From Aphelocoma coerulescens (Eukaryota > Chordata > Aves > Passeriformes > Corvidae), in NCBI RefSeq assembly GCF_041296385.1, contig NW_027184063.1:124001-188000 (forward strand): a stretch of DNA of 64,000 nucleotides, read 5' to 3'. This document shows, piece after piece, positions 36,364-49,024 of the stretch (position 1 is its first letter; the number at the start of each line of letters is the position of its first letter). The notes under the pieces are model-generated. The model made no database searches and was not told the origin of the DNA. It saw nothing but the letters and a program-made list of their open reading frames with translations. The translations under genes and the position numbers were made by a program.

Positions 36364-38631
36364 GATTCTCGCATCCCAGTCACTTTCACACACCTTCGGT
36401 ATCCCTGAGTCCAAGCAGCTAAAGCTCACAGAGACAGAAGTGTCAGGAAGGAAAACGTTCCAAAAGCACCCCCTTCTCTTATCAGCATATAAATTGTGCA
36501 CAACAGGCTGCGGCACCGAACCTTCCTTCTCAGATAGACATGCCATCACACTTTTCACTCTTGCAGCTCGGTTGAAAAGCTCCAGCAGCTGCTCCCGCAA
36601 TAGCAAAAGGTTCTAGAAGTGAAAGCCAGTTTGGGGCTGCACCTTCTCCTTGCCGCATGTAAGCCACACCAAACTCCCTGATGCACTCTGTCCTCCCCTT
36701 CTCAAAGGAGTAGACGGTGGCATCAGGACACACCTGTGTCCCAGCAGCTGGGTGCCCAGCCGGGAGCAGGAGCAGGGCTGGGGCTGCTCCCAAAGTTGCC
36801 CCGCCCCAATGCCAGAGCCGGACATATGCTGAGGGGGGGCTGGATCAGGCTTTATTGTCCAGCTGCATGCCAGGAGTGAGCACAAAATCTACCTGCATTC
36901 TCTGCAGCATGCCATCCTGGAGCAGAGCCATTGCCAAAGGAAGCCGTGAGCCCGTGCCAAGCCAGTGCCGGAGTGGGATCCTAGCAGCACCTGTGGAAGC
37001 CGGGAGAGAGGAGCCCACCTGGAGCAGGTTCGTGCAGGATTAATCATCCCGTGGCTTCCCACCAGGGTCCTGTTGCTTCCAAAAGGCCCCACAGTGTCAC
37101 TGTGGCCCCTCGGTTCCACCAGGTTCCATAGCGTCACTGTGGTGCCCAGGGTTCCGTCAGCTTCGCCAGCATCCCCACGGTCTGCAGAGCTCCCCGAGCT
37201 TCTGTGGTGTCACAGTGGAGGCAGGGTTGCATCAGGTTCCATAGCATCAGCACGGTCTCCAGGGCTCCCAGAGCTTCTGTGGTGTCACAGTGGAGGCAGG
37301 GTTGCATCAGGTTCCATAGCATCACCACAGACTCCAGGGCTCCCTGAGCTTCTGTGGTGTCACAGTGGAGGCAGGGTTGCATCAGGTTCCATAGCATCAG
37401 CACGGTCTCCAGGGCTCCCAGAGGTTCTGTGGTGTCACAGAGGAGGCAGGGTTGCATCAGGTTCCATAGCATCACCACGGTCTCCAGGGCTCCAAGAGCT
37501 TCTGTGGTGTCACAGAGGAGGCAGGGTTGCATCAGGTTCAATAGCATCAGCACGGTCTCCAGGGCTCCCCTGAGCTTCTGTGGTGGTGTCACAGAGGAGC
37601 CAGGCTTCCTTGTAGTTCCCCAGCATCACAAAGGCTCTCCTGGGAGCCACGGGTCACAAAGCACCGTGGGCTCTGTGCAGCCCCGCTGTGTCACAATGGC
37701 CGCTGGCTTCCACGAGCCCCCGCAGTGTCCCAGTGGGCCCCGTGGCTTTAGGAGTGGGTGGCTGGGAGTTGGTGCCAGCGGCTGGGGGAGCAGCAGCAGG
37801 GACTGTGTGTGGACAGTGCCATGGCCACTTGTGTGGCCACTGGTGTCTCTGTGCCAGGCACAGCCGTGGTGTGTAACACCGGCTCTGGGTCCTTTGGCTG
37901 TGCAGGTGGCAGTCACGGCCTGGAGCAGGGCTGCTCCCGGGGGACAGCCTGGGGCAGGAGGCTGCTGGAGATTCATTCCCCACACTCCTTGTCATGAGGT
38001 GCTCAGAGTGATTGGAAAGGCTGTTGGCAGCAGGCAGTTCTCTGGGTTCAAGCTGTGGAGCTGTCAGCGGGAATGCAAAGGCCAAGCTGGTGAGCCTTTT
38101 GTCCTGGTGCCTTTAGTGTGTGAGCAGTCCCTGGTGCCGTTGTCTTTGGATCCTGAGTGTGGGAGAGGCAAGGCTTAGGATGGTGCGTAGAGCTGAGAAG
38201 GAAAGTGCCGAGAGCAGCGTGTGTGCTGCTGCTTTGAGGGGTGCAGTTGAAGTTGTAGGCAGCAAGAGCTTTCTCAGCTGGCCCTTTTGTGAGCTCTGCT
38301 TTTGCCAGATGACTTCCATCTTACCCTCTTACCATCTTAGCCTCTCATTTTTGCATATCCCAAACCCCCTTCCAAACATCCAGCAGCTGCTTGTAAAGAA
38401 GAAGTCCTAGAACAAAAAGCCAGTGCTGCCTTTCATAGCCCCTTTGCTGTCTATGAAGTAGAGGAAAGAAGCTAGTGAGACGCACTTTCTTTCTCAACTC
38501 CATAGAGCGCATCCTTCTCTCAAGGTGGCAGAGTCCTTGGCGGAAGTGAAGCATCTGCAGCTGCAGTTCAGACTGAGAGATGTGCCAGGACAGGAAACAT
38601 TTGCTGACCTTCCCTGTTCCCTGTGCAACAT
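36364..38631 (+). repeat. Macrosatellite unit 17 (subfamily A, 2268 bp)
   Basis: Higher-order partner of unit 3, with the same minisatellite pattern and cacagactcc near 37331. Confidence 0.95.
37196..37571 (+). repeat. 75 bp minisatellite in unit 17, 5 copies
   Basis: Code CTG CTC CTG GAC CAG with cacagactcc in copy 2, as in unit 3. Confidence 0.95.
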
Positions 38632-40824
38632 GATTCTCGCATCCCAGTCACTTTCACACACCTTCGGTATCCCTGAGTCCAAGCAGCTAAAGCTCACAGA
38701 GACAGAAGTGTCAGGAAGGAAAACGTTCCAAAAGCACCCCCTTCTCTTATCAGCATATAAATTGTGCACAACAGGCTGCGGCACCGAACCTTCCTTCTCA
38801 GATAGACATGCCATCACACTTTTCACTCTTGCAGCTCGGTTGAAAAGCTCCAGCAGCTGCTCCCGCAATAGCAAAAGGTTCTAGAAGTGAAAGCCAGTTT
38901 GGGGCTGCACCTTCTCCTTGCCGCATGTAAGCCACACCAAACTCCCTGATGCACTCTGTCCTCCCCTTCTCAAAGGAGTAGACGGTGGCATCAGGACACA
39001 CCTGTGTCCCAGCAGCTGGGTGCCCAGCCGGGAGCAGGAGCAGGGCTGGGGCTGCTCCCAAAGTTGCCCCGCCCCAATGCCAGAGCCGGACATATGCTGA
39101 GGGGGGGCTGGATCAGGCTTTATTGTCCAGCTGCATGCCAGGAGTGAGCACAAAATCTACCTGCATTCTCTGCAGCATGCCATCCTGGAGCAGAGCCATT
39201 GCCAAAGGAAGCCGTGAGCCCGTGCCAAGCCAGTGCCGGAGTGGGATCCTAGCAGCACCTGTGGAAGCCGGGAGAGAGGAGCCCACCTGGAGCAGGTTCG
39301 TGCAGGATTAATCATCCCGTGGCTTCCCACCAGGGTCCTGTTGCTTCCAAAAGGCCCCACAGTGTCACTGTGGCCCCTCGGTTCCACCAGGTTCCATAGC
39401 GTCACTGTGGTGCCCAGGGTTCCGTCAGCTTCGCCAGCATCCCCACGGTCTGCAGAGCTCCCCGAGCTTCTGTGGTGTCACAGTGGAGGCAGGGTTGCAT
39501 CAGGTTCCATAGCATCAGCACGGTCTCCAGGGCTCCCAGAGGTTCTGTGGTGTCACAGTGGAGGCAGGGTTGCATCAGGTTCCATAGCATCAGCACGGTC
39601 TCCAGGGCTCCCAGAGGTTCTGTGGTGTCACAGAGGAGGCAGGGTTGCATCAGGTTCCATAGCATCACCACGGTCTCCAGGGCTCCAAGAGCTTCTGTGG
39701 TGTCACAGAGGAGGCAGGGTTGCATCAGGTTCAATAGCATCAGCACGGTCTCCAGGGCTCCCCTGAGCTTCTGTGGTGGTGTCACAGAGGAGCCAGGCTT
39801 CCTTGTAGTTCCCCAGCATCACAAAGGCTCTCCTGGGAGCCACGGGTCACAAAGCACCGTGGGCTCTGTGCAGCCCCGCTGTGTCACAATGGCCGCTGGC
39901 TTCCACGAGCCCCCGCAGTGTCCCAGTGGGCCCCGTGGCTTTAGGAGTGGGTGGCTGGGAGTTGGTGCCAGCGGCTGGGGGAGCAGCAGCAGGGACTGTG
40001 TGTGGACAGTGCCATGGCCACTTGTGTGGCCACTGGTGTCTCTGTGCCAGGCACAGCCGTGGTGTGTAACACCGGCTCTGGGTCCTTTGGCTGTGCAGGT
40101 GGCAGTCACGGCCTGGAGCAGGGCTGCTCCCGGGGGACAGCCTGGGGCAGGAGGCTGCTGGAGATTCATTCCCCACACTCCTTGTCATGAGGTGCTCAGA
40201 GTGATTGGAAAGGCTGTTGGCAGCAGGCAGTTCTCTGGGTTCAAGCTGTGGAGCTGTCAGCGGGAATGCAAAGGCCAAGCTGGTGAGCCTTTTGTCCTGG
40301 TGCCTTTAGTGTGTGAGCAGTCCCTGGTGCCGTTGTCTTTGGATCCTGAGTGTGGGAGAGGCAAGGCTTAGGATGGTGCGTAGAGCTGAGAAGGAAAGTG
40401 CCGAGAGCAGCGTGTGTGCTGCTGCTTTGAGGGGTGCAGTTGAAGTTGTAGGCAGCAAGAGCTTTCTCAGCTGGCCCTTTTGTGAGCTCTGCTTTTGCCA
40501 GATGACTTCCATCTTACCCTCTTACCATCTTAGCCTCTCATTTTTGCATATCCCAAACCCCCTTCCAAACATCCAGCAGCTGCTTGTAAAGAAGAAGTCC
40601 TAGAACAAAAAGCCAGTGCTGCCTTTCATAGCCCCTTTGCTGTCTATGAAGTAGAGGAAAGAAGCTAGTGAGACGCACTTTCTTTCTCAACTCCATAGAG
40701 CGCATCCTTCTCTCAAGGTGGCAGAGTCCTTGGCGGAAGTGAAGCATCTGCAGCTGCAGTTCAGACTGAGAGATGTGCCAGGACAGGAAACATTTGCTGA
40801 CCTTCCCTGTTCCCTGTGCAACAT
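38632..40824 (+). repeat. Macrosatellite unit 18 (subfamily A, 2193 bp, one 75-mer lost)
   Basis: Exactly 75 bp shorter than standard. The second 75-mer starts like a normal copy 2 (gaggttc) and ends like a normal copy 3 (catcagcac), so it is a hybrid left by an unequal deletion between copies 2 and 3. Confidence 0.95.
39464..39764 (+). repeat. 75 bp minisatellite in unit 18, 4 copies (contracted)
   Basis: Code CTG GTG GAC CAG. The GTG copy is a hybrid of the usual copies 2 (GTC) and 3 (CTG). Confidence 0.95.
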
Positions 40825-43092
40825 GATTCTCGCATCCCAGTCACTTTCACATACCTTCAGTATCCCTGAGTCCAAGCAGCTAAAGCTCACAGAGACAGAA
40901 GTGTCAGGAAGGAAAACGTTCCAAAAGCACCCCCTTCTCTTATCAGCATATAAATTGTGCACAACAGGCTGCGGCACCGAACCTTCCTTCTCAGATAGAC
41001 ATGCCATCACACTTTTCACTCTTGCAGCTCGGTTGAAAAGCTCCAGCAGCTGCTCCCGCAATAGCAAAAGGTTCTAGAAGTGAAAGCCAGTTTGGGGCTG
41101 CACCTTCTCCTTGCCGCATGTAAGCCACACCAAACTCCCTGATGCACTCTGTCCTCCCCTTCTCAAAGGAGTAGACGGTGGCATCAGGACACACCTGTGT
41201 CCCAGCAGCTGGGTGCCCAGCCGGGAGCAGGAGCAGGGCTGGGGCTGCTCCCAAAGTTGCCCCGCCCCAATGCCAGAGCCGGACATATGCTGAGGGGGGG
41301 CTGGATCAGGCTTTATTGTCCAGCTGCATGCCAGGAGTGAGCACAAAATCTACCTGCATTCTCTGCAGCATGCCATCCTGGAGCAGAGCCATTGCCAAAG
41401 GAAGCCGTGAGCCCGTGCCAAGCCAGTGCCGGAGTGGGATCCTAGCAGCACCTGTGGAAGCCGGGAGAGAGGAGCCCACCTGGAGCAGGTTCGTGCAGGA
41501 TTAATCATCCCGTGGCTTCCCACCAGGGTCCTGTTGCTTCCAAAAGGCCCCACAGTGTCACTGTGGCCCCTCGGTTCCACCAGGTTCCATAGCGTCACTG
41601 TGGTGCCCAGGGTTCCGTCAGCTTCGCCAGCATCCCCACGGTCTGCAGAGCTCCCCGAGCTTCTGTGGTGTCACAGTGGAGGCAGGGTTGCATCAGGTTC
41701 CATAGCATCAGCACGGTCTCCAGGGCTCCCAGAGGTTCTGTGGTGTCACAGTGGAGGCAGGGTTGCATCAGGTTCCATAGCATCACCACAGTCTCCAGGG
41801 CTCCCTGAGCTTCTGTGGTGTCACAGTGGAGGCAGGGTTGCATCAGGTTCCATAGCATCAGCACGGTCTCCAGGGCTCCCAGAGGTTCTGTGGTGTCACA
41901 GAGGAGGCAGGGTTGCATCAGGTTCCATAGCATCACCACGGTCTCCAGGGCTCCAAGAGCTTCTGTGGTGTCACAGAGGAGGCAGGGTTGCATCAGGTTC
42001 AATAGCATCAGCACGGTCTCCAGGGCTCCCCTGAGCTTCTGTGGTGGTGTCACAGAGGAGGCAGGCTTCCTTGTAGTTCCCCAGCATCACAAAGGCTCTC
42101 CTGGGAGCCACGGGTCACAAAGCACCGTGGGCTCTGTGCAGCCCCGCTGTGTCACAATGGCCGCTGGCTTCCACGAGCCCCCGCAGTGTCCCAGTGGGCC
42201 CCGTGGCTTTAGGAGTGGGTGGCTGGGAGTTGGTGCCAGCGGCTGGGGGAGCAGCAGCAGGGACTGTGTGTGGACAGTGCCATGGCCACTTGTGTGGCCA
42301 CTGGTGTCTCTGTGCCAGGCACAGCCGTGGTGTGTAACACCGGCTCTGGGTCCTTTGGCTGTGCAGGTGGCAGTCACGGCCTGGAGCAGGGCTGCTCCCG
42401 GGGGACAGCCTGGGGCAGGAGGCTGCTGGAGATTCATTCCCCACACTCCTTGTCATGAGGTGCTCAGAGTGATTGGAAAGGCTGTTGGCAGCAGGCAGTT
42501 CTCTGGGTTCAAGCTGTGGAGCTGTCAGCGGGAATGCAAAGGCCAAGCTGGTGAGCCTTTTGTCCTGGTGCCTTTAGTGTGTGAGCAGTCCCTGGTGCCG
42601 TTGTCTTTGGATCCTGAGTGTGGGAGAGGCAAGGCTTAGGATGGTGCGTAGAGCTGAGAAGGAAAGTGCCGAGAGCAGCGTGTGTGCTGCTGCTTTGAGG
42701 GGTGCAGTTGAAGTTGTAGGCAGCAAGAGCTTTCTCAGCTGGCCCTTTTGTGAGCTCTGCTTTTGCCAGATGACTTCCATCTTACCCTCTTACCATCTTA
42801 GCCTCTCATTTTTGCATATCCCAAACCCCCTTCCAAACATCCAGCAGCTGCTTGTAAAGAAGAAGTCCTAGAACAAAAAGCCAGTGCTGCCTTTCATAGC
42901 CCCTTTGCTGTCTATGAAGTAGAGGAAAGAAGCTAGTGAGACGCACTTTCTTTCTCAACTCCATAGAGCGCATCCTTCTCTCAAGGTGGCAGAGTCCTTG
43001 GCTGAAGTGAAGCATCTGCAGCTGCAGTTCAGACTGAGAGATGTGCCAGGACAGGAAACATTTGCTGACCTTCCCTGTTCCCTGTGCAACAT
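40825..43092 (+). repeat. Macrosatellite unit 19 (subfamily A, 2268 bp)
   Basis: It carries cacatacctt and the private ttcagtatcc near 40857. It shares gaggaggcaggcttcc (near 42056) with unit 8. Its tail has ttggctgaagtg near 43000, otherwise seen only in unit 23. Confidence 0.95.
41657..42032 (+). repeat. 75 bp minisatellite in unit 19, 5 copies
   Basis: Code CTG GTC CTG GAC CAG. Confidence 0.95.
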
Positions 43093-45360
43093 GATTCTCG
43101 CATCCCAGTCACTTTCACATACCTTCGGTATCCCTGAGTCCAAGCAGCTAAAGCTCACAGAGACAGAAGTGTCAGGAAGGAAAACGTTCCAAAAGCACCC
43201 CCTTCTCTTATCAGCATATAAATTGTGCACAACAGGCTGCGGCACCGAACCTTCCTTCTCAGATAGACATGCCATCACACTTTTCACTCTTGCAGCTCGG
43301 TTGAAAAGCTCCAGCAGCTGCTCCCGCAATAGCAAAAGGTTCTAGAAGTGAAAGCCAGTTTGGGGCTGCACCTTCTCCTTGCCGCATGTAAGCCACACCA
43401 AACTCCCTGATGCACTCTGTCCTCCCCTTCTCAAAGGAGTAGACGGTGGCATCAGGACACACCTGTGTCCCAGCAGCTGGGTGCCCAGCCGGGAGCAGGA
43501 GCAGGGCTGGGGCTGCTCCCAAAGTTGCCCCGCCCCAATGCCAGAGCCGGACATATGCTGAGGGGGGGCTGGATCAGGCTTTATTGTCCAGCTGCATGCC
43601 AGGAGTGAGCACAAAATCTACCTGCATTCTCTGCAGCATGCCATCCTGGAGCAGAGCCATTGCCAAAGGAAGCCGTGAGCCCGTGCCAAGCCAGTGCCGG
43701 AGTGGGATCCTAGCAGCACCTGTGGAAGCCGGGAGAGAGGAGCCCACCTGGAGCAGGTTCGTGCAGGATTAATCATCCCGTGGCTTCCCACCAGGGTCCT
43801 GTTGCTTCCAAAAGGCCCCACAGTGTCACTGTGGCCCCTCGGTTCCACCAGGTTCCATAGCGTCACTGTGGTGCCCAGGGTTCCGTCAGCTTCGCCAGCA
43901 TCCCCACGGTCTGCAGAGCTCCCCGAGCTTCTGTGGTGTCACAGTGGAGGCAGGGTTGCATCAGGTTCCATAGCATCAGCACGGTCTCCAGGGCTCCCAG
44001 AGGTTCTGTGGTGTCACAGTGGAGGCAGGGTTGCATCAGGTTCCATAGCATCACCACAGACTCCAGGGCTCCCAGAGGTTCTGTGGTGTCACAGTGGAGG
44101 CAGGGTTGCATCAGGTTCCATAGCATCAGCACGGTCTCCAGGGCTCCCAGAGGTTCTGTGGTGTCACAGAGGAGGCAGGGTTGCATCAGGTTCCATAGCA
44201 TCACCACGGTCTCCAGGGCTCCAAGAGCTTCTGTGGTGTCACAGAGGAGGCAGGGTTGCATCAGGTTCAATAGCATCAGCACGGTCTCCAGGGCTCCCCT
44301 GAGCTTCTGTGGTGGTGTCACAGAGGAGCCAGGCTTCCTCGTAGTTCCCCAGCATCACAAAGGCTCTCCTGGGAGCCACGGGTCACAAAGCACCGTGGGC
44401 TCTGTGCAGCCCCGCTGTGTCACAATGGCCGCTGGCTTCCACGAGCCCCCGCAGTGTCCCAGTGGGCCCCGTGGCTTTAGGAGTGGGTGGCTGGGAGTTG
44501 GTGCCAGCGGCTGGGGGAGCAGCAGCAGGGACTGTGTGTGGACAGTGCCATGGCCACTTGTGTGGCCACTGGTGTCTCTGTGCCAGGCACAGCCGTGGTG
44601 TGTAACACCGGCTCTGGGTCCTTTGGCTGTGCAGGTGGCAGTCACGGCCTGGAGCAGGGCTGCTCCCGGGGGACAGCCTGGGGCAGGAGGCTGCTGGAGA
44701 TTCATTCCCCACACTCCTTGTCATGAGGTGCTCAGAGTGATTGGAAAGGCTGTTGGCAGCAGGCAGTTCTCTGGGTTCAAGCTGTGGAGCTGTCAGCGGG
44801 AATGCAAAGGCCAAGCTGGTGAGCCTTTTGTCCTGGTGCCTTTAGTGTGTGAGCAGTCCCTGGTGCCGTTGTCTTTGGATCCTGAGTGTGGGAGAGGCAA
44901 GGCTTAGGATGGTGCGTAGAGCTGAGAAGGAAAGTGCCGAGAGCAGCATGTGTGCTGCTGCTTTGAGGGGTGCAGTTGAAGTTGTAGGCAGCAAGAGCTT
45001 TCTCAGCTGGCCCTTTTGTGAGCTCTGCTTTTGCCAGATGACTTCCATCTTACCCTCTTACCATCTTAGCCTCTCATTTTTGCATATCCCAAACCCCCTT
45101 CCAAACATCCAGCAGCTGCTTGTAAAGAAGAAGTCCTAGAACAAAAAGCCAGTGCTGCCTTTCATAGCCCCTTTGCTGTCTATGAAGTAGAGGAAAGAAG
45201 CTAGTGAGACGCACTTTCTTTCTCAACTCCATAGAGCGCATCCTTCTCTCAAGGTGGCAGAGTCCTTGGCGGAAGTGAAGCATCTGCAGCTGCAGTTCAG
45301 ACTGAGAGATGTGCCAGGACAGGAAACATTTGCTGACCTTCCCTGTTCCCTGTGCAACAT
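43093..45360 (+). repeat. Macrosatellite unit 20 (subfamily A, 2268 bp)
   Basis: It has cacatacctt, the minisatellite pattern of units 2 and 16 including cacagactcc, and gcttcctcgtag (near 44333), which is shared only with unit 21. Private gagcagcatgtg near 44941. Confidence 0.95.
43925..44300 (+). repeat. 75 bp minisatellite in unit 20, 5 copies
   Basis: Code CTG GTC GTG GAC CAG, as in units 2 and 16. Confidence 0.95.
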
Positions 45361-47628
45361 GATTCTCGCATCCCAGTCACTTTCACATACCTTCGGTATC
45401 CCTGAGTCCAAGCAGCTAAAGCTCACAGAGACAGAAGTGTCAGGAAGGAAAACGTTCCAAAAGCACCCCCTTCTCTTATCAGCATATAAATTGTGCACAA
45501 CAGGCTGCGGCACCGAACCTTCCTTCTCAGATAGACATGCCATCACACTTTTCACTCTTGCAGCTCGGTTGAAAAGCTCCAGCAGCTGCTCCCGCAATAG
45601 CAAAAGGTTCTAGAAGTGAAAGCCAGTTTGGGGCTGCACCTTCTCCTTGCCGCATGTAAGCCACACCAAACTCCCTGATGCACTCTGTCCTCCCCTTCTC
45701 AAAGGAGTAGACGGTGGCATCAGGACACACCTGTGTCCCAGCAGCTGGGTGCCCAGCCGGGAGCAGGAGCAGGGCTGGGGCTGCTCCCAAAGTTGCCCCG
45801 CCCCAATGCCAGAGCCGGACATATGCTGAGGGGGGGCTGGATCAGGCTTTATTGTCCAGCTGCATGCCAGGAGTGAGCACAAAATCTACCTGCATTCTCT
45901 GCAGCATGCCATCCTGGAGCAGAGCCATTGCCAAAGGAAGCCGTGAGCCCGTGCCAAGCCAGTGCCGGAGTGGGATCCTAGCAGCACCTGTGGAAGCCGG
46001 GAGAGAGGAGCCCACCTGGAGCAGGTTCGTGCAGGATTAATCATCCCGTGGCTTCCCACCAGGGTCCTGTTGCTTCCAAAAGGCCCCACAGTGTCACTGT
46101 GGCCCCTCGGTTCCACCAGGTTCCATAGCGTCACTGTGGTGCCCAGGGTTCCGTCAGCTTCGCCAGCATCCCCACGGTCTGCAGAGCTCCCCGAGCTTCT
46201 GTGGTGTCACAGTGGAGGCAGGGTTGCATCAGGTTCCATAGCATCAGCACGGTCTCCAGGGCTCCCTGAGCTTCTGTGGTGTCACAGTGGAGGCAGGGTT
46301 GCATCAGGTTCCATAGCATCACCACAGTCTCCAGGGCTCCCTGAGCTTCTGTGGTCTCACAGTGGAGGCAGGGTTGCATCAGGTTCCATAGCATCAGCAC
46401 GGTCTCCAGGGCTCCCAGAGGTTCTGTGGTGTCACAGAGGAGGCAGGGTTGCATCAGGTTCCATAGCATCACCACGGTCTCCAGGGCTCCAAGAGCTTCT
46501 GTGGTGTCACAGAGGAGGCAGGGTTGCATCAGGTTCAATAGCATCAGCACGGTCTCCAGGGCTCCCCTGAGCTTCTGTGGTGGTGTCACAGAGGAGCCAG
46601 GCTTCCTCGTAGTTCCCCAGCATCACAAAGGCTCTCCTGGGAGCCACGGGTCACAAAGCACCGTGGGCTCTGTGCAGCCCCGCTGTGTCACAATGGCCGC
46701 TGGCTTCCACGAGCCCCCGCAGTGTCCCAGTGGGCCCCGTGGCTTTAGGAGTGGGTGGCTGGGAGTTGGTGCCAGCGGCTGGGGGAGCAGCAGCAGGGAC
46801 TGTGTGTGGACAGTGCCATGGCCACTTGTGTGGCCACTGGTGTCTCTGTGCCAGGCACAGCCATGGTGTGTAACACCGGCTCTGGGTCCTTTGGCTGTGC
46901 AGGTGGCAGTCACGGCCTGGAGCAGGGCTGCTCCCGGAGGACAGCCTGGGGCAGGAGGCTGCTGGAGATTCATTCCCCACACTCCTTGTCATGAGGTGCT
47001 CGGAGTGATTGGAAAGGCTGTTGGCAGCAGGCAGTTCTCTGGGTTCGAGCTGTGGAGCTGTCAGCGGGAATGCAAAGGCCAAGCTGGTGAGCCTTTTGTC
47101 CTGGTGCCTTTAGTGTGTGAGCAGTCCCTGGTGCCGTTGTCTTTGGATCCTGAGTGTGGGAGAGGCAAGGCTTAGGATGGTGTGTAGAGCTGAGAAGGAA
47201 AGTGCCGAGAGCAGCGTGTGTGCTGCTGCTTTGAGGGGTGCAGTTGAAGTTGTAGGCAGCAAGAGCTTTCTCAGCTGGCCCTTTGGTGAGCTCTGCTTTT
47301 GCCAGATGGCTTCCATCTTACCCTCTTACCATCTTAGCCTCTCATTTTTGCATATCCCAAACCCCCTTCCAAACATCCAGCAGCTGCTTGTAAAGAAGAA
47401 GTCCTAGAACAAAAAGCCAGTGCTGCCTTTCATAGCCCCTTTGCTGTCTATGAACTAGAGGAAAGAAGCTAGTGAGACGCACTTTCTTTCTCAACTCCAT
47501 AGAGCGCATCCTTCTCTCAAGGTGGCAGAGTCCTTGGCGGAAGTGAAGCATCTGCAGCTGCAGTTCAGACTGAGAGATGTGCCAGGACAGGAAACATTTG
47601 CTGACCTTCCCTGTTCCCTGTGCGACAT
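45361..47628 (+). repeat. Macrosatellite unit 21 (A/B hybrid, 2268 bp)
   Basis: The left two-thirds is subfamily A (cacatacctt, five 75-mers, gggccccgtggc, cacactccttg without insert). The tail has B states: ctcccggagg (near 46932), gggttcgagc (near 47041), gtgtgtagagc, ctttggtgag, agatggcttcc, gaactagagg and tgcgacatg. Private changes are gtggtctcacag near 46351 and gccatggtg near 46860. The mixed ttctct/gggttcgag near 47040 shows the switch is not a single clean point. Confidence 0.95.
46193..46568 (+). repeat. 75 bp minisatellite in unit 21, 5 copies
   Basis: Code CTG CTC CTG GAC CAG; copy 3 has the private gtggtctcac. It is the last array with cacagAgg copies. Confidence 0.95.
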
Positions 47629-48460
47629 GATTCTCGCAGCCCAGTCAGTTTCACACACCTTCGGTATCCCTGAGTCCAAGCAGCTAAAGCTCACAGAGAC
47701 AGAAGTGTCAGGAAGGAAAGCATTGCAAAAGCACCCCCTTCTCTTATCAGCATATAAATTGTGCACAACAGGCTGCGGCACCGAACCTTCCTTCTCAGAT
47801 AGACATGCCATCACACTTTTCACTCTTGCAGCTCGGTTGAAAAGCTCCAGCAGCTGCTTCCGCAATAGCAAAAGGTTCTAGAAGTGAAAGCCAGTTCGGG
47901 GCTGCACCTTCTCCTTGCCGCATGTAAGCCACACCAAACTCCCTGATGCACTCTGTCCTCCCCTTCTCAAAGGAGTAGACGGTGGCATCAGGACACACCT
48001 GTGTCCCAGCAGCTGGGTGCCCAGCCGGGAGCAGGAGCATGGCTGGGGCTGCTCCCAAAGTTGCCCCGCCCCAATGCCAGAGCCAGACATGGGCTGAGGG
48101 GGGGCTGGATGAGGCTTTATTGTCCAGCTGCATGCCAGGAGTGAGCACAAAATCTACCTGCATTCTCTGCAGCATGCCATCCTGGAGCAGAGCCATTGCC
48201 AAAGGAAGCCGTGAGCCCGTGCCAAGCCAGTGCCGGAGTGGGATCCTAGCAGCACCTGTGGAAGCCGGGAGAGAGGAGCCCACCTGGAGCAGGTTCGTGC
48301 AGGATTAATCATCCTGTGGCTTCCCACCAGGGTCCTGTTGCTTCCAAAAGGCCCCACAGTGTCACTGTGGCCCCTCGGTTCCACCAGGTTCCATAGCGTC
48401 ACTGTGGTGCCCAGGGTTCCGTCAGCTTCGCCAGCATCCCCACAGTCTCCAGGGCTCCCC

Positions 48461-48611
48461 GAGCTTCTGTGGTGTCACAGTGGAGGCAGGGTTGCATCAG
48501 GTTCCATAGCATCAGCACGGTCTCCAGGGCTCCCTGAGCTTCTGTGGTGTCACAGTGGAGGCAGGGTTGCATCAGGTTCCATAGCATCACCACGGTCTCC
48601 AGGGCTCCCCT
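48461..48611 (+). repeat. 75 bp minisatellite in unit 22, 2 copies
   Basis: Code CTG CTC, identical to unit 28. Shortest class of array. Confidence 0.95.
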
Positions 48612-49024
48612 GAGCTTCTGTGGTGGTGTCACAGAGGAGCCAGGCTTCCTTGTAGTTCCCCAGCATCACAAAGGCTCTCCTGGGAGCCACGGGTCACAAA
48701 GCACCGTGGGCTCTGTGCAGCCCCGCTGTGTCACAATGGCCGCTGGCTTCCAGGAGCCCCCGCAGTGTCCCAGTGGGCCCGTGGCTTTAGGAGTGGGTGG
48801 CTGGGAGTTGGTGCCAGCGGCTGGGGGAGAAGCAGCAGGGACTGTGTGCGGACAGTGCCATGGCCACTTGTGTGGCCACTGGTGTCTCTGTGCCAGGCAC
48901 AGCCGTGGTGTGTAACACCGGCTCCGGGTCCTTTGGCTGTGCAGGTGGCAGTCACGGCCTGGAGCAGGGCTGCTCCCGGGGGACAGCCTGGGGCAGGAGG
49001 CTGCTGGAGATTCATTCCCCACAC

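Larger units (their letters stand above)
1..47050. repeat. Subfamily A block of the array (units 1 to most of 21)
   Basis: Unit length is 2268 bp unless a 75-mer is gained or lost. Diagnostic states are ctcgcatccc, gacatatgctg, the edge copy ggtctgcagagctcc, gggccccgtggc, ggagcagcagcag, ggctctgggtcc, cacactccttg without an 8 bp insert, ttctctgggttcaag, agatgacttcc and gaagtagagg. The last two 75-mers of each unit are of the cacagAgg type. The right boundary is approximate because unit 21 changes state gradually. Confidence 0.85.

Noticed and set aside
47795..48283. 162-codon minus-strand frame in B units 22 and 25-28 as a real gene
   Set aside because: It is open only because gatcagg is gatgagg in these units, removing a TGA. 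Units 23, 24 and 29 and all A units keep the stop. It opens at GTG and also overlaps the AATAAA.
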